Assembly (NCBI GenBank): GCA_009780185.1
Contig: WRAN01000001.1
Coordinates: forward strand, 186,001 to 250,000
DNA length: 64,000 nucleotides
Source: Defluviitaleaceae bacterium
Lineage (GTDB): Bacteria > Bacillota > Clostridia > Lachnospirales > WQUN01
Direction of reading: 5' to 3'
Shown piece by piece: positions 19,834 through 27,519 of this stretch. The stretch's first letter is position 1; each line of letters starts with the position of its first letter. The notes beneath the pieces were generated by a model that saw only the letters and a list, made by a program, of their open reading frames with translations, was not told the DNA's origin and ran no database searches. A program made the translations under genes and the position numbers.

Positions 19834-20340
19834 TTAAAAATTCATGATGATTAGTGTTGTTGCAACAAATTCGTTATCTTGCCATTCGCCTTCGGCCATA
19901 ACAACTGCGTATAGGGATAAATCGTCCAATGTCCCAATTTCTGACCCCACAATTTGCCCGCCAGAGGTTGCACGGACTTCAATGGTGGTTTGCTCTGTTA
20001 GACGAATGATTTTTTGCTGTGGTTCCTGGGGTTCGCCAGTCGCGGTATGATGCCCTGTTTCGTTAGCTACAAAAACAGATGATGTGTCAATGGTAAGGCT
20101 CATCCCGTCAATGGCTTGCACTGTACCTGCGAGTATTTCATTCGATGGGGGATTATGCTCATGGACACCTTGATATACATTTGGGGCGGTGTTGGTATCT
20201 GCATTGCCGCCAGGCACACTGATGTGCCGTTCATCTGCTGCTGGTGTCAGCATATCCTCTTGATATTCTGCCGCGTTTCCACATGCGGTTAGACCTACAA
20301 CTACAATTGCTAAGAACAAAGCCATAATCACTTTTTTCAT
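19834..20340 (-). CDS. Lipoprotein, first gene of the regulated ABC module
   Basis: A 168-residue protein. Signal peptide with lipobox LTAC (Cys near residue 20), then an acidic linker and a small beta-rich domain (ILAGTVQAIDGMSLTID ... TTLIIMNF) that resembles an OB-like or DUF5666-type fold; I do not recognise a named family. In similar modules the extracellular lipoprotein serves as an adaptor (like MacA) or immunity-type binding protein. The promoter region carries the same direct repeat as the regulator gene. Confidence 0.75.
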   Translation of the reverse strand: MKKVIMALFLAIVVVGLTACGNAAEYQEDMLTPAADERHISVPGGNADTNTAPNVYQGVHEHNPPSNEILAGTVQAIDGMSLTIDTSSVFVANETGHHTATGEPQEPQQKIIRLTEQTTIEVRATSGGQIVGSEIGTLDDLSLYAVVMAEGEWQDNEFVATTLIIMNF

Positions 20341-20376
20341 TTTTATTGCTCCTTTTTTTGTTTTGTCGACAAAAAA

Positions 20377-20408
20377 AGAATAGCAGGCGAATCTAACTTT
20401 AATCTAAC
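20377..20408 (-). promoter_or_regulatory. Predicted operator and promoter of the lipoprotein-ABC operon
   Basis: On the minus strand GTTAGATTAAAGTTAGATT: two perfect GTTAGATT copies (20408-20401, 20397-20390) 11 bases apart. Eight bases further is TATTCT (20382-20377), a plausible -10. The repeats cover the -35 position, the place where OmpR/PhoB-type activators bind. The same arrangement lies in front of the regulator gene (22616-22647). Confidence 0.75.
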
Positions 20409-20431
20409 TTTGCAAAAAAATAGGAGTGGAC

Positions 20432-20466
20432 AAAAAAATAAGCCGATAGGTTTTCCCATTGGCTTT
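20432..20466 (-). terminator. Terminator after the sensor kinase gene
   Basis: Minus strand: stem AAGCCAATGGG / CCTATCGGCTT (two wobbles), loop AAAA, followed by A then seven T. It separates the regulator/kinase operon from the ABC operon promoter. Confidence 0.8.
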
Positions 20467-20484
20467 TGGTAATATTATCGGTTT

Positions 20485-21933
20485 CTACTCTATAGGAATC
20501 TTCATTTGAAATGAAACTCCGCCATCGGCATTTTTTATTTCAAAAGCTATCCCCATCAAATCAAGTGCTTTTTTAACGATTGTCAGCCCAAGACCGCTTC
20601 GCCCTTCTCCCGGCGTGCGGGCTTCATCGGCGCGATAGAAAGGCTCGTAAATTTTTGAGATAATGTTTTGTGGTATTTCTGCACTCCCGTTCCATACAGT
20701 CAAGCTAACAAGTCCTGATTCCTTTTCGGCAGTGACACGGATTTCCGCAGCCTCTGGCGAATTCTGAATAGCGTTCAATAGTATATTAGAAAGAACCTTC
20801 GAAAATAATCTATTATTTAGTTCGCAGGTTATGTCATCAGCAATATCAACAGTCAGCAGTTGCTCTTTTGATTCAATAAGGGTTGAAAGCTGTTCCAAAA
20901 CTCCTGCCAAGCATCGGTGCAGATTTATCGGCTCTTTTTCCAGAGAAGGTAATTTGCCGCTTAGTTTTACAAGTTCTAATATCTCGGATACAAGTTTATT
21001 TTGTTCTTTTACAAGGTTTATACCCTCTCGAAGATATGCTGGATATTCTTCCTGAGTAATTACATCACTCATCATCCCTTCAAAAATCCCACCGATTGCT
21101 GTGATAGGCGTTTTTAGTTCGTGGGAAGCGGCTGAGAAGAAATAGCGCTGGTTTTCTTCCATTAGTTTCACACGCTCAATCTCGGTTTCCAACTGATAAA
21201 CCGTGGACCTCAATCTGCTGTACATAGCATATACATCTTTAGAAAGCTGCCCGATTTCATCGCTACGTTCTTTCGGCGGCTCAACAGGCAGAAGTTGAGA
21301 CATCATATGCGTGTCATGCGACACTTTTTGTATCGGTTTCGCAATTTGACGGGCGAAGAAAAACGCCGCAAGAAGGCTGACAAGGGTAATAATACCGAAA
21401 ACCCATGCCACACCTCCTAAAATCTCTCTATATATTGAAGCTCCTGAAAGGGAACCCCTTACTTGTATTTGCAAACCGTTTCCTAAAGGAAGGAACGCAA
21501 TCTGTTGCATAACCTGAAATCTCTGAACAGGAAAACCATTGTCTTCGCCATATATACCAGATACAACACCTACTCTTTCGTCAGATATAATTTCTACAGC
21601 TCCGTCTGGAATTTCACTTATTCCCATGTTACTTACAAAGCCATCTGTTTGAAATAAAACCTCTCTTTCCTCGCTTAAAAGGCTCAACTCGAAAGAAGTG
21701 TTCCATCTATGAAAATCTTCCGTAAGCACAATGATTTCTTCTGTTGTTTTTCCTTGAGTTTGTTCCGCAAAACCCATTACGGTTTCAGAAAACTGTTGCT
21801 GCTGAGTTAATGCGATGGTAGATTGTATCTGATTTGAAAAAAGCAAAAACATACCGCCGATGACTAATAATAAGATCAACATTGTATATAAAAAGACTTT
21901 GCCGAAAATACCAAAAAACCTTCTCTTAATCAT
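20485..21933 (-). CDS. Sensor histidine kinase (HAMP, HisKA, HATPase_c)
   Basis: A 482-residue kinase. Two membrane helices (near 10-35 and 165-190) enclose an outer sensor domain of about 125 residues, then HAMP, HisKA with AASHELKTPITAIGG, and a catalytic domain with the N box (ILLNAIQNSP) and G box (GRSGLGLTIV). The start ATG overlaps the regulator stop codon by eight bases (ATGATTAA) and has GGAGG upstream; the longer frame begins inside the regulator gene. It should phosphorylate the regulator encoded before it. Confidence 0.94.
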   Translation of the reverse strand: MIKRRFFGIFGKVFLYTMLILLLVIGGMFLLFSNQIQSTIALTQQQQFSETVMGFAEQTQGKTTEEIIVLTEDFHRWNTSFELSLLSEEREVLFQTDGFVSNMGISEIPDGAVEIISDERVGVVSGIYGEDNGFPVQRFQVMQQIAFLPLGNGLQIQVRGSLSGASIYREILGGVAWVFGIITLVSLLAAFFFARQIAKPIQKVSHDTHMMSQLLPVEPPKERSDEIGQLSKDVYAMYSRLRSTVYQLETEIERVKLMEENQRYFFSAASHELKTPITAIGGIFEGMMSDVITQEEYPAYLREGINLVKEQNKLVSEILELVKLSGKLPSLEKEPINLHRCLAGVLEQLSTLIESKEQLLTVDIADDITCELNNRLFSKVLSNILLNAIQNSPEAAEIRVTAEKESGLVSLTVWNGSAEIPQNIISKIYEPFYRADEARTPGEGRSGLGLTIVKKALDLMGIAFEIKNADGGVSFQMKIPIE

Positions 21934-22594
21934 CCTTTTCCACCTCCAAGCAATACCCGACGCCCTTGATTGTCCGTATAATGCCACAAGGGAGTTTATC
22001 TCGTAGCTTCTTCATGCTGGCATGGATAATCCCTTCATTACCCTCAAAATCATATCCCCAAACCCGCGTAAGTAGAGTTTCGTGATTGATGATTTTCCCT
22101 GCGTTGCGCGCGAATAGATCTAGAATTTCATATTCTCTTGGAGTAAGTGTTATTTTTTCGCCATCATATTCTGTGTTGTATGTTTCGGGAAATAATATGA
22201 GTTTACCCGCATGTATTTCCTTTTTTAGGGCCCCGCTACGCCGAAGTAGGGCTTCGGCGCGTTTGACAAGTACCTGCATGGAAAAAGGCTTTGTTACATA
22301 ATCGTCTGCTTGATTATTGAACGCTAGCAGTTGATTATCGTCGTCCGACAACGCAGTCATCATCAAAACAGGTGTATCACGGATTTGCCGGAGTTCTTTT
22401 AATAACTCTTGCCCGTTTGTTCCAGGGAGCATAATATCTAGTATGATTAACTGGTATGTCTTGTCGTAAAGTAAATGCAGCGCGTCATCACCGTTTGCAC
22501 AAGCGTCCACAGACCACCCTTCTTTACGTAGGAATTTACAGACCATATCTTGTATTCTCATATCGTCCTCAACGACTAAAATATTGATATTCAT
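21926..22594 (-). CDS. OmpR-family response regulator
   Basis: A 222-residue regulator. Receiver domain with acidic pair VVEDD, phospho-acceptor Asp in LIILDIMLPG, and Lys in DDYVTKPF; then a winged-helix Trans_reg_C domain (LTPREYEILDLFARNAGKII; GVGYCLEV). The start ATG is preceded by AGGTGGTGG; a GTG four codons upstream is possible. Its operator is probably the direct repeat at 22629-22647, so it would be autoregulated. Confidence 0.94.
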   Translation of the reverse strand: MNINILVVEDDMRIQDMVCKFLRKEGWSVDACANGDDALHLLYDKTYQLIILDIMLPGTNGQELLKELRQIRDTPVLMMTALSDDDNQLLAFNNQADDYVTKPFSMQVLVKRAEALLRRSGALKKEIHAGKLILFPETYNTEYDGEKITLTPREYEILDLFARNAGKIINHETLLTRVWGYDFEGNEGIIHASMKKLRDKLPCGIIRTIKGVGYCLEVEKDD

Positions 22595-22615
22595 TTGCAC
22601 CACCACCTGATATAA

Positions 22616-22647
22616 ATTATAACACCGTAATCTAATTATAATCTAAC
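22616..22647 (-). promoter_or_regulatory. Predicted operator and promoter of the regulator/kinase operon
   Basis: Minus strand: GTTAGATT (22647-22640) and ATTAGATT (22636-22629), again 11 bases apart, then eight bases to TATAAT (22621-22616). Spacing is identical to the ABC operon site at 20377-20408. Confidence 0.75.
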
Positions 22648-22676
22648 TTTCTACGCGTCTTTCAACTCACGAGTAA

Positions 22677-22719
22677 GAGCCGCTAGGATGTATTAATTCT
22701 AAATACATCCTAGCGGCTC
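22677..22719. terminator. Strong 18-bp hairpin between the PNPOx-DUF3795 gene and the regulator promoter
   Basis: Arms 22677-22694 and 22702-22719 are perfectly complementary (core CCGCTAGGATGTATT), with loop AATTCTA. It follows the PNPOx gene stop. There is no long T-run on the minus strand, so termination is likely but not certain. Confidence 0.65.
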
Positions 22720-22763
22720 TTTCATGACAGAAGCAAGGCTTTTACAAATTAATCTTACAGCAC

Positions 22764-23465
22764 TTACTTAACTATATATTTCGCCCAAGCTCGACATATT
22801 TCAATCCTAGCACCTTTGGGCTTATCACATTCACTCCCATCTCCACAAGAAAACTCTTTAAGTACATCACAGGGGAAGTCGTTACATTGCCCACAATGAT
22901 CTAGGTTTTTGCCCATACAGCACTTGGCTACATCACATTCACCCCAGAAAGGAGTGCCGTTTTTTTCTATGCAGCCTGTACAACTGTGAGATTCTTGATA
23001 TGTGCAGCCACTACATAATAGGCCGCAACGGGATTGGACTTTTAGCAGGTCTTCTATGGCGAAGGCAGTATATTCGTAGCCTACCCATAGGCTTGCCTGC
23101 TGGGTTGTGAGTTTGATTATGCAGTAATTAGGGTCTGTTTCACCTTCTGGATAATGATTTATAAGGGAGTCTCTCCAGAAGTGAGATTTTGTAGCTTGGT
23201 CTGTAAGTATTTCTACTGTACCAACGAGGGTTATGTTGTTGTCTTTATTGTGAAAACAGATACTGGCTTTGTTATTTTTTTTGATACGCTTTACTTTGTT
23301 GCTTCCTGCTAGGCCAGTAGAAAAGTATACCTCAAAGATATTTTGGGTCTTCAGAGTTGACACAGTAGATACTGTTGGGTATCCGTTTTCGTCTATGAGG
23401 CCTAGATATGCAGCAACACAATCTCTTATTACCTGGTTTGCTTTCTCAATAATATTTACGTTCAT
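22764..23465 (-). CDS. PNPOx-like flavin-binding domain fused to Cys-rich DUF3795
   Basis: A 233-residue protein in two parts. Residues 1-135 are a pyridoxamine-phosphate-oxidase-like split barrel (GLIDENGYPTVSTVST; KVKRIKKNNKASICF; ILTDQATKSHFW). Residues 143-230 form a DUF3795-type domain with many cysteines in CxxC-like pairs (CGLLCSGC, CTGC, CGQCNDFPC), likely to bind zinc. The first part probably binds FMN, F420 or heme. It is a single gene with the start ATG after AGGAGCC. The fusion is not one I can assign a reaction to. Confidence 0.82.
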   Translation of the reverse strand: MNVNIIEKANQVIRDCVAAYLGLIDENGYPTVSTVSTLKTQNIFEVYFSTGLAGSNKVKRIKKNNKASICFHNKDNNITLVGTVEILTDQATKSHFWRDSLINHYPEGETDPNYCIIKLTTQQASLWVGYEYTAFAIEDLLKVQSRCGLLCSGCTYQESHSCTGCIEKNGTPFWGECDVAKCCMGKNLDHCGQCNDFPCDVLKEFSCGDGSECDKPKGARIEICRAWAKYIVK

Positions 23466-23524
23466 GTTTGGCTCCTTTTTTACTTTGATTATATAGTACC
23501 AAACATGTCATATGTGTGTCCTAT

Positions 23525-24148
23525 TTATTTTATTTTCTTCTCTGCAAACACCAGCAACCCATTAGCAATAATACCCAACCCCGCTGACAGTATAACACCC
23601 CATAAAACCCTATTGTTATTGCCGGTTTCTAAACCTATGGTAATAAGTAATCCAATACCACCAGCACCGATAAAAGCAGCAATTATGGCAATTGCTATTG
23701 TTGAAACAAGAGCAAGGCGTATACCAACAAATAGCGGTTTCAGTGACAACGGCACGCGCACTTTAAAAATTATTTGAGTACGAGTCATCCCCATGCCTGT
23801 AGCCGCCTCAATTATTGCATGATCTACGCCGTTAAGCCCGGCAATAAAATTACGAAGTAAAATAAATTGATTATAAAGCACCAACACCGTTATCGCTGTA
23901 TTTCTTCCTAATCCCATACCCGGGACAGGTATCATAAGTGCAAACAGGGCTATACTTGGAACAGAATATACAATGGAAAATATATAAGTCAGAACATTAC
24001 CTACCCTCTTGAAAAACATCGCAATTATCGTCAAAAGTCCAGCAAGAAGAACAGACAAGACAAGGGCGACCAAGACTATATAAGTATGCTCACTAAGTGC
24101 CCTAAGCAGTAATCCGTAGTTCCGCTGGGCAAAACGAATCAGTTCCAA
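23525..24148 (-). CDS. Betaine/carnitine/choline ABC permease (OpuCB/OpuCD type)
   Basis: A 207-residue BPD_transp_1 permease with about five or six membrane helices and the EAA-like loop EAATGMGMTRTQIIFKVRVP. It is the last gene of the operon and its start abuts the ATPase gene stop. OpuC-type systems use two different permeases, and the other is at 25830-26480. Confidence 0.9.
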   Translation of the reverse strand: MELIRFAQRNYGLLLRALSEHTYIVLVALVLSVLLAGLLTIIAMFFKRVGNVLTYIFSIVYSVPSIALFALMIPVPGMGLGRNTAITVLVLYNQFILLRNFIAGLNGVDHAIIEAATGMGMTRTQIIFKVRVPLSLKPLFVGIRLALVSTIAIAIIAAFIGAGGIGLLITIGLETGNNNRVLWGVILSAGLGIIANGLLVFAEKKIK

Positions 24149-24940
24149 TTATGCCAACCCTTCCCACAATTTTTCTTGTTCACGGCATGAACGTATTAAC
24201 GATTCTACAAATCCATCAGCCGGATTTTTTACAATGTTTTCAGGGGTGTCAAACTGACATACCTGGCCTTCGTTCATAACTATCACTCTTGTCCCCAGCT
24301 TCAAAGCTTCGTTAATATCATGAGTAACGAATAAAAATGTTTTCCTTAAACCATCTTCAAAACTTTTATGGATTGCCTTGAGTTCATCTTGAAGATTAAG
24401 CCGGTTGATGGCATCAATAGCTCCGAAAGGCTCGTCAAGCAGCATAATCTTAGGGTCAACAGCTAAGGCTCTGGCAAGCCCGACACGTTGTTGCTGCCCT
24501 CCTGATAATTGCGCAGGGTACCGGGTAAGAAACTCGTCAGGATCAAGTCCTACTAACGTAATCAACTCATGCACTCTGGTTTCTATGCGGTTTTTATCCC
24601 ATTTCAAAAGCTTTGGAACGATTGCAATATTTCCGGCTATTGTCATATGAGGCAAGAGGCCTACCTGCTGTATGGCATAGCCGATACGCCTCCGTACCAG
24701 TACCGCGTCAACATCATTTATATTTTCTCCAAACAGTAGAATCTTGCCTGTATCCGGATCATATAAGCGGTTGGTCATCTTTAACAAGGTCGTCTTACCC
24801 GACCCTGATGAGCCGAGGATTGTAATAAATTCACCTTCATTGATGCTTATATTAACATCACTTACCGCGTCATAATTTGCACCCTTAAACCGCTTAGACA
24901 CATGCTGATATTCGATTGCGACAGTTGTATTTGTGGTCAT
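24149..24940 (-). CDS. Betaine/carnitine/choline ABC ATPase (OpuCA type, no CBS domains)
   Basis: A 263-residue ATPase: Walker A GSSGSGKTT, signature LSGGQQQRVGLARAL, Walker B IMLLDEPFGAID. It ends soon after the nucleotide-binding domain, so it lacks the tandem CBS domains that sense ionic strength in OpuCA of Bacillus (about 380 residues); osmotic gating by that route is not expected. The start overlaps the binding-protein stop by four bases. Confidence 0.9.
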   Translation of the reverse strand: MTTNTTVAIEYQHVSKRFKGANYDAVSDVNISINEGEFITILGSSGSGKTTLLKMTNRLYDPDTGKILLFGENINDVDAVLVRRRIGYAIQQVGLLPHMTIAGNIAIVPKLLKWDKNRIETRVHELITLVGLDPDEFLTRYPAQLSGGQQQRVGLARALAVDPKIMLLDEPFGAIDAINRLNLQDELKAIHKSFEDGLRKTFLFVTHDINEALKLGTRVIVMNEGQVCQFDTPENIVKNPADGFVESLIRSCREQEKLWEGLA

Positions 24941-25827
24941 GGCAGATTAATAAAAAATTCTCTGGCAACTTCTTGTATATCCCGGCCATAAATAATCACT
25001 TGGGAATTTAGACGAAGAAGAGTAGCGGTGTTTAGATGAGGGGCTAAGCGGTTTAATGCGTCCGCAATACCTGGATGCGCCTCCAAAACATCGTTTCTTA
25101 CGATGGGAACCAGGTTATAAGGAGGCCAGATTACAATATCCTCTACTAACAATGTGTAATAATGGGCATTGTAAAGATGACCATCTGTGGTAAATGCAAC
25201 ACTTACATCTGCGGCATTTGTGCGAAGGGCTTCATACCTAGCTCCGCCACCCATTATGTCTACACTATAAAAATCGAAGGGGCCGAAGGCGGCAACCATA
25301 GCAGATAGCCCATCTTCCCTATCAAGAAACTCCGCTGTAGAGACAAATCTCAATTGGCTGGCATGAGGTTGCAAATCAGATATAGTGACAATGCCCAATT
25401 CCTCAGCTAATTGGGTACGGATTACAATCCCTTGACCATTATGCGCTTCAGTAAAATCCAGCCATGTAATTTGGTATCGCTGGTAATACTCCCTTTTGAC
25501 AAGCTCGTAGACCTCAATGGGGTCGGTCATTAGAGGTAGGCCAAGTACCGTTAATAAACCTGTCCCGGTGTATTCGGGATAGATGTCTATCTCACCGTTT
25601 ACAATAGCGGTATGTACAAGCCCGCTAGAAAGATTGTGACCTGAGCGGTCTACCGTAAACCCGGCATCTTCAAGAGCAAGTGAGTATATCTCAGCAATAA
25701 TCAAACTCTCAGTAAAATCTTTACTGCCAACGCGAATCACATTATCGTCACTACCGGAACAAGCGATAGTGGCGGCCATAATAATGAACATTAGCAATAC
25801 CAAATACATAATCTTTTTACTTTTCAT
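24937..25827 (-). CDS. Betaine/choline-type substrate-binding lipoprotein (OpuAC/OsmF family)
   Basis: A 296-residue protein. Signal peptide with lipobox-like ATIAC near residue 23. The body is an OpuAC/OsmF-type clamp: VGSKDFTESLIIAEIY at the start, EIDIYPEYTGTG in the middle, and DVSVAFTTDGHL near the end. This family binds quaternary amines through aromatic residues. It lies between the first permease and the ATPase. Confidence 0.9.
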   Translation of the reverse strand: MKSKKIMYLVLLMFIIMAATIACSGSDDNVIRVGSKDFTESLIIAEIYSLALEDAGFTVDRSGHNLSSGLVHTAIVNGEIDIYPEYTGTGLLTVLGLPLMTDPIEVYELVKREYYQRYQITWLDFTEAHNGQGIVIRTQLAEELGIVTISDLQPHASQLRFVSTAEFLDREDGLSAMVAAFGPFDFYSVDIMGGGARYEALRTNAADVSVAFTTDGHLYNAHYYTLLVEDIVIWPPYNLVPIVRNDVLEAHPGIADALNRLAPHLNTATLLRLNSQVIIYGRDIQEVAREFFINLP

Positions 25828-25829
25828 AT

Positions 25830-26480
25830 TTACACACCTTTCTTATACCTTTGGAAAAATCGATCAATAACATCTAATAACAATACCGCAAAAAGTGAGA
25901 TAAATGCCACTGAAAAACCGCCGATTAAAAGCAGCTCGGTCCGTCTTACACTAAGACCTTGGAAAATAATTTGTCCCAAGCCCCCAGCACCTATTAACGC
26001 AGCGATTGTAGCACTTGCTACTATTTCAACCATAGCCGTTTTTATACCCGCAAGTATCATGGGAAACGCAAGGGGCAGACGTACTTTTAGCCATACTTGA
26101 AGGGGAGTCATACCCATACCCTTTGCCGTTTCCAGCATAAAAAAAGGAACTTCCTCAAGGCCGGCCACTGTATTCATCAGAATTGGGGGTATGGCCAAAA
26201 ATGAAAGTGCCGTGATAGCAGGCCCCATTCCAATACCCAAAAAGCGGATAGACAAAACTAAAACCGCCAAACTGGGAATAATACGAAGTAATTGAAACAG
26301 CCCGATAATCCATTTTTGCTGTTTTATAAATATTACGCACAGTATGCCCATAAAACAACCAATAAGGATTGATATAGCAAGAACCCGAAGGCTTATGCTT
26401 ACGTGTTGCTGCAGCATAGAGAGATAAGCATCCAAATTATTTTCAAAATATAAAATAATATTATCCCATATTTCCCACAT
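25830..26480 (-). CDS. Betaine/carnitine/choline ABC permease, first gene of operon
   Basis: A 216-residue BPD_transp_1 permease with the EAA-like loop ETAKGMGMTPLQVWLKVRLP and IGAGGLGQIIFQGL. It is separated from the binding-protein gene by two bases. Its leader is unusually long (about 210 bases from the promoter at 26702) and holds the palindromic element at 26505-26625. Confidence 0.9.
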   Translation of the reverse strand: MWEIWDNIILYFENNLDAYLSMLQQHVSISLRVLAISILIGCFMGILCVIFIKQQKWIIGLFQLLRIIPSLAVLVLSIRFLGIGMGPAITALSFLAIPPILMNTVAGLEEVPFFMLETAKGMGMTPLQVWLKVRLPLAFPMILAGIKTAMVEIVASATIAALIGAGGLGQIIFQGLSVRRTELLLIGGFSVAFISLFAVLLLDVIDRFFQRYKKGV

Positions 26481-26504
26481 TAATCAGTTTCACTTCCTTA
26501 ACAC

Positions 26505-26625
26505 ATAGCGAACGACATTGAGAAACATGATTGAAGGAGGGCACCCTAAAACGCGAAACAAGCGTTTTAGGGCGGTTTTGCCCGACGAGCAATCATGATT
26601 TCGAAAGTCGTTCGCTATAGCGAAC
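26505..26625. repeat. Nested palindromic element in the leader of the betaine operon
   Basis: Outer arms ATAGCGAACGAC (26505-26516) and GTCGTTCGCTAT (26607-26618) are perfect inverted repeats. Inside are arms CATGATTG / CAATCATG and a central hairpin CCCTAAAACGC-GAAACAA-GCGTTTTAGGG, followed by GGTTTTGCC. The right end runs into a perfect 16-base palindrome GTTCGCTATAGCGAAC. The short element at 27402-27434 equals the outer arms with ATTGAGAAA between them and lacks the 81-base interior. Confidence 0.9.
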
Positions 26626-26701
26626 ACTAAATATCCTTCGAAAGCCCACAATACAAATGTGAATTGCAGCTTTATATTAATCATATGAAGCACAAATCTA
26701 T

Positions 26702-26730
26702 TTTATATATTATCATTGCAAATATGACAA
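26702..26730 (-). promoter_or_regulatory. Predicted promoter of the betaine/choline operon
   Basis: Minus strand TTGTCA (26730-26725), 17-base spacer, TATAAA (26707-26702). It lies just after the flavin reductase gene stop and puts the palindromic element inside the transcribed leader. Confidence 0.6.
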
Positions 26731-26744
26731 CAGCATGTCATGTT

Positions 26745-27341
26745 TCAAATCTTCTCCCCTACACGGAAATATTTTAGTATAGAGTGATAGACAAGCGGAT
26801 TCATTTTATGAATATCAATTGATCTAAACCAATTGATAATAGCTTCTTGTGAATCTGTTGGAGGGGCAGTAAGGCTCTCATCGATATGGGTGGTTTGCAC
26901 TTCACCGAAAAATGTATGAAATCCACCTATTATATGACTGTGGGATACACAACATTCAAATATACAGTGGCTTGCATCCAAAATCGGCACGCGGATTTTC
27001 TCGCCCCATACAAAACCATAAGGCACGGCATCTTTTACGCAGTCTTCACCTGATACTGAACCTACATAATCAACCAAGGGAGCCATTTCTGCATTGCATA
27101 GATTGATTGAGAACTCTCCGGTACACAGTATGTTGGCAATTGTACGCCGTGCAGCAATACTAATTATAATGTTTTCCGGAGGCCCAGGAGTGTTGCTGAC
27201 GCAGGTGACGGTACTAAGGTTTGGAGAACCGTCTTCATTACAGGTACCTACAATCCATACAGGCCTAGGTGTAATTGTCCATACCACATGGTGAAAAATA
27301 CTGTTTAGCTGAGGGATTGCTTGTTTCTGGATTTTCTTCAT
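26745..27341 (-). CDS. Flavin reductase-like / flavoredoxin domain protein
   Basis: A 198-residue protein of the flavin reductase-like FMN-binding split barrel family. Typical segments are TPRPVWIVGTCNEDGSPNLSTVTCVSNTPGP and the later EFSINLCNAEMAPLVDYVG. Relatives transfer electrons via FMN or act as flavoredoxins; no partner oxygenase or iron-sulfur protein is adjacent. The start ATG has AAGGGG upstream, and that site touches the hairpin at 27356. Confidence 0.85.
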   Translation of the reverse strand: MKKIQKQAIPQLNSIFHHVVWTITPRPVWIVGTCNEDGSPNLSTVTCVSNTPGPPENIIISIAARRTIANILCTGEFSINLCNAEMAPLVDYVGSVSGEDCVKDAVPYGFVWGEKIRVPILDASHCIFECCVSHSHIIGGFHTFFGEVQTTHIDESLTAPPTDSQEAIINWFRSIDIHKMNPLVYHSILKYFRVGEKI

Positions 27342-27355
27342 TTAATCTACCCCTT

Positions 27356-27434
27356 CTATAGCAATCGCACTTGAAGATGCTGTTCTCCAAGTGCGATTGT
27401 TATAGCGAACGACATTGAGAAAGTCGTTCGCTAT
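27356..27434. repeat. Two adjoining hairpins before the flavin reductase-like gene
   Basis: First hairpin: CAATCGCACTTG (27362-27373) with CAAGTGCGATTG (27388-27399), extended by CTATA / TATAG at the base. Second: ATAGCGAACGAC (27402-27413), ATTGAGAAA loop, GTCGTTCGCTAT (27423-27434). The second is the 'empty' form of the element at 26505. The two share the TATAG at 27401-27405, so they compete for it. The XRE gene lies upstream and the hairpins may end its transcript. Confidence 0.85.
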
Positions 27435-27519
27435 ATAATTTTATTCATTATGGGATTAAGTTCGGTTTAAATCCATGACAGATTTGGCATAAAAGATTAC
27501 TTATAATATGCCCATGTTG

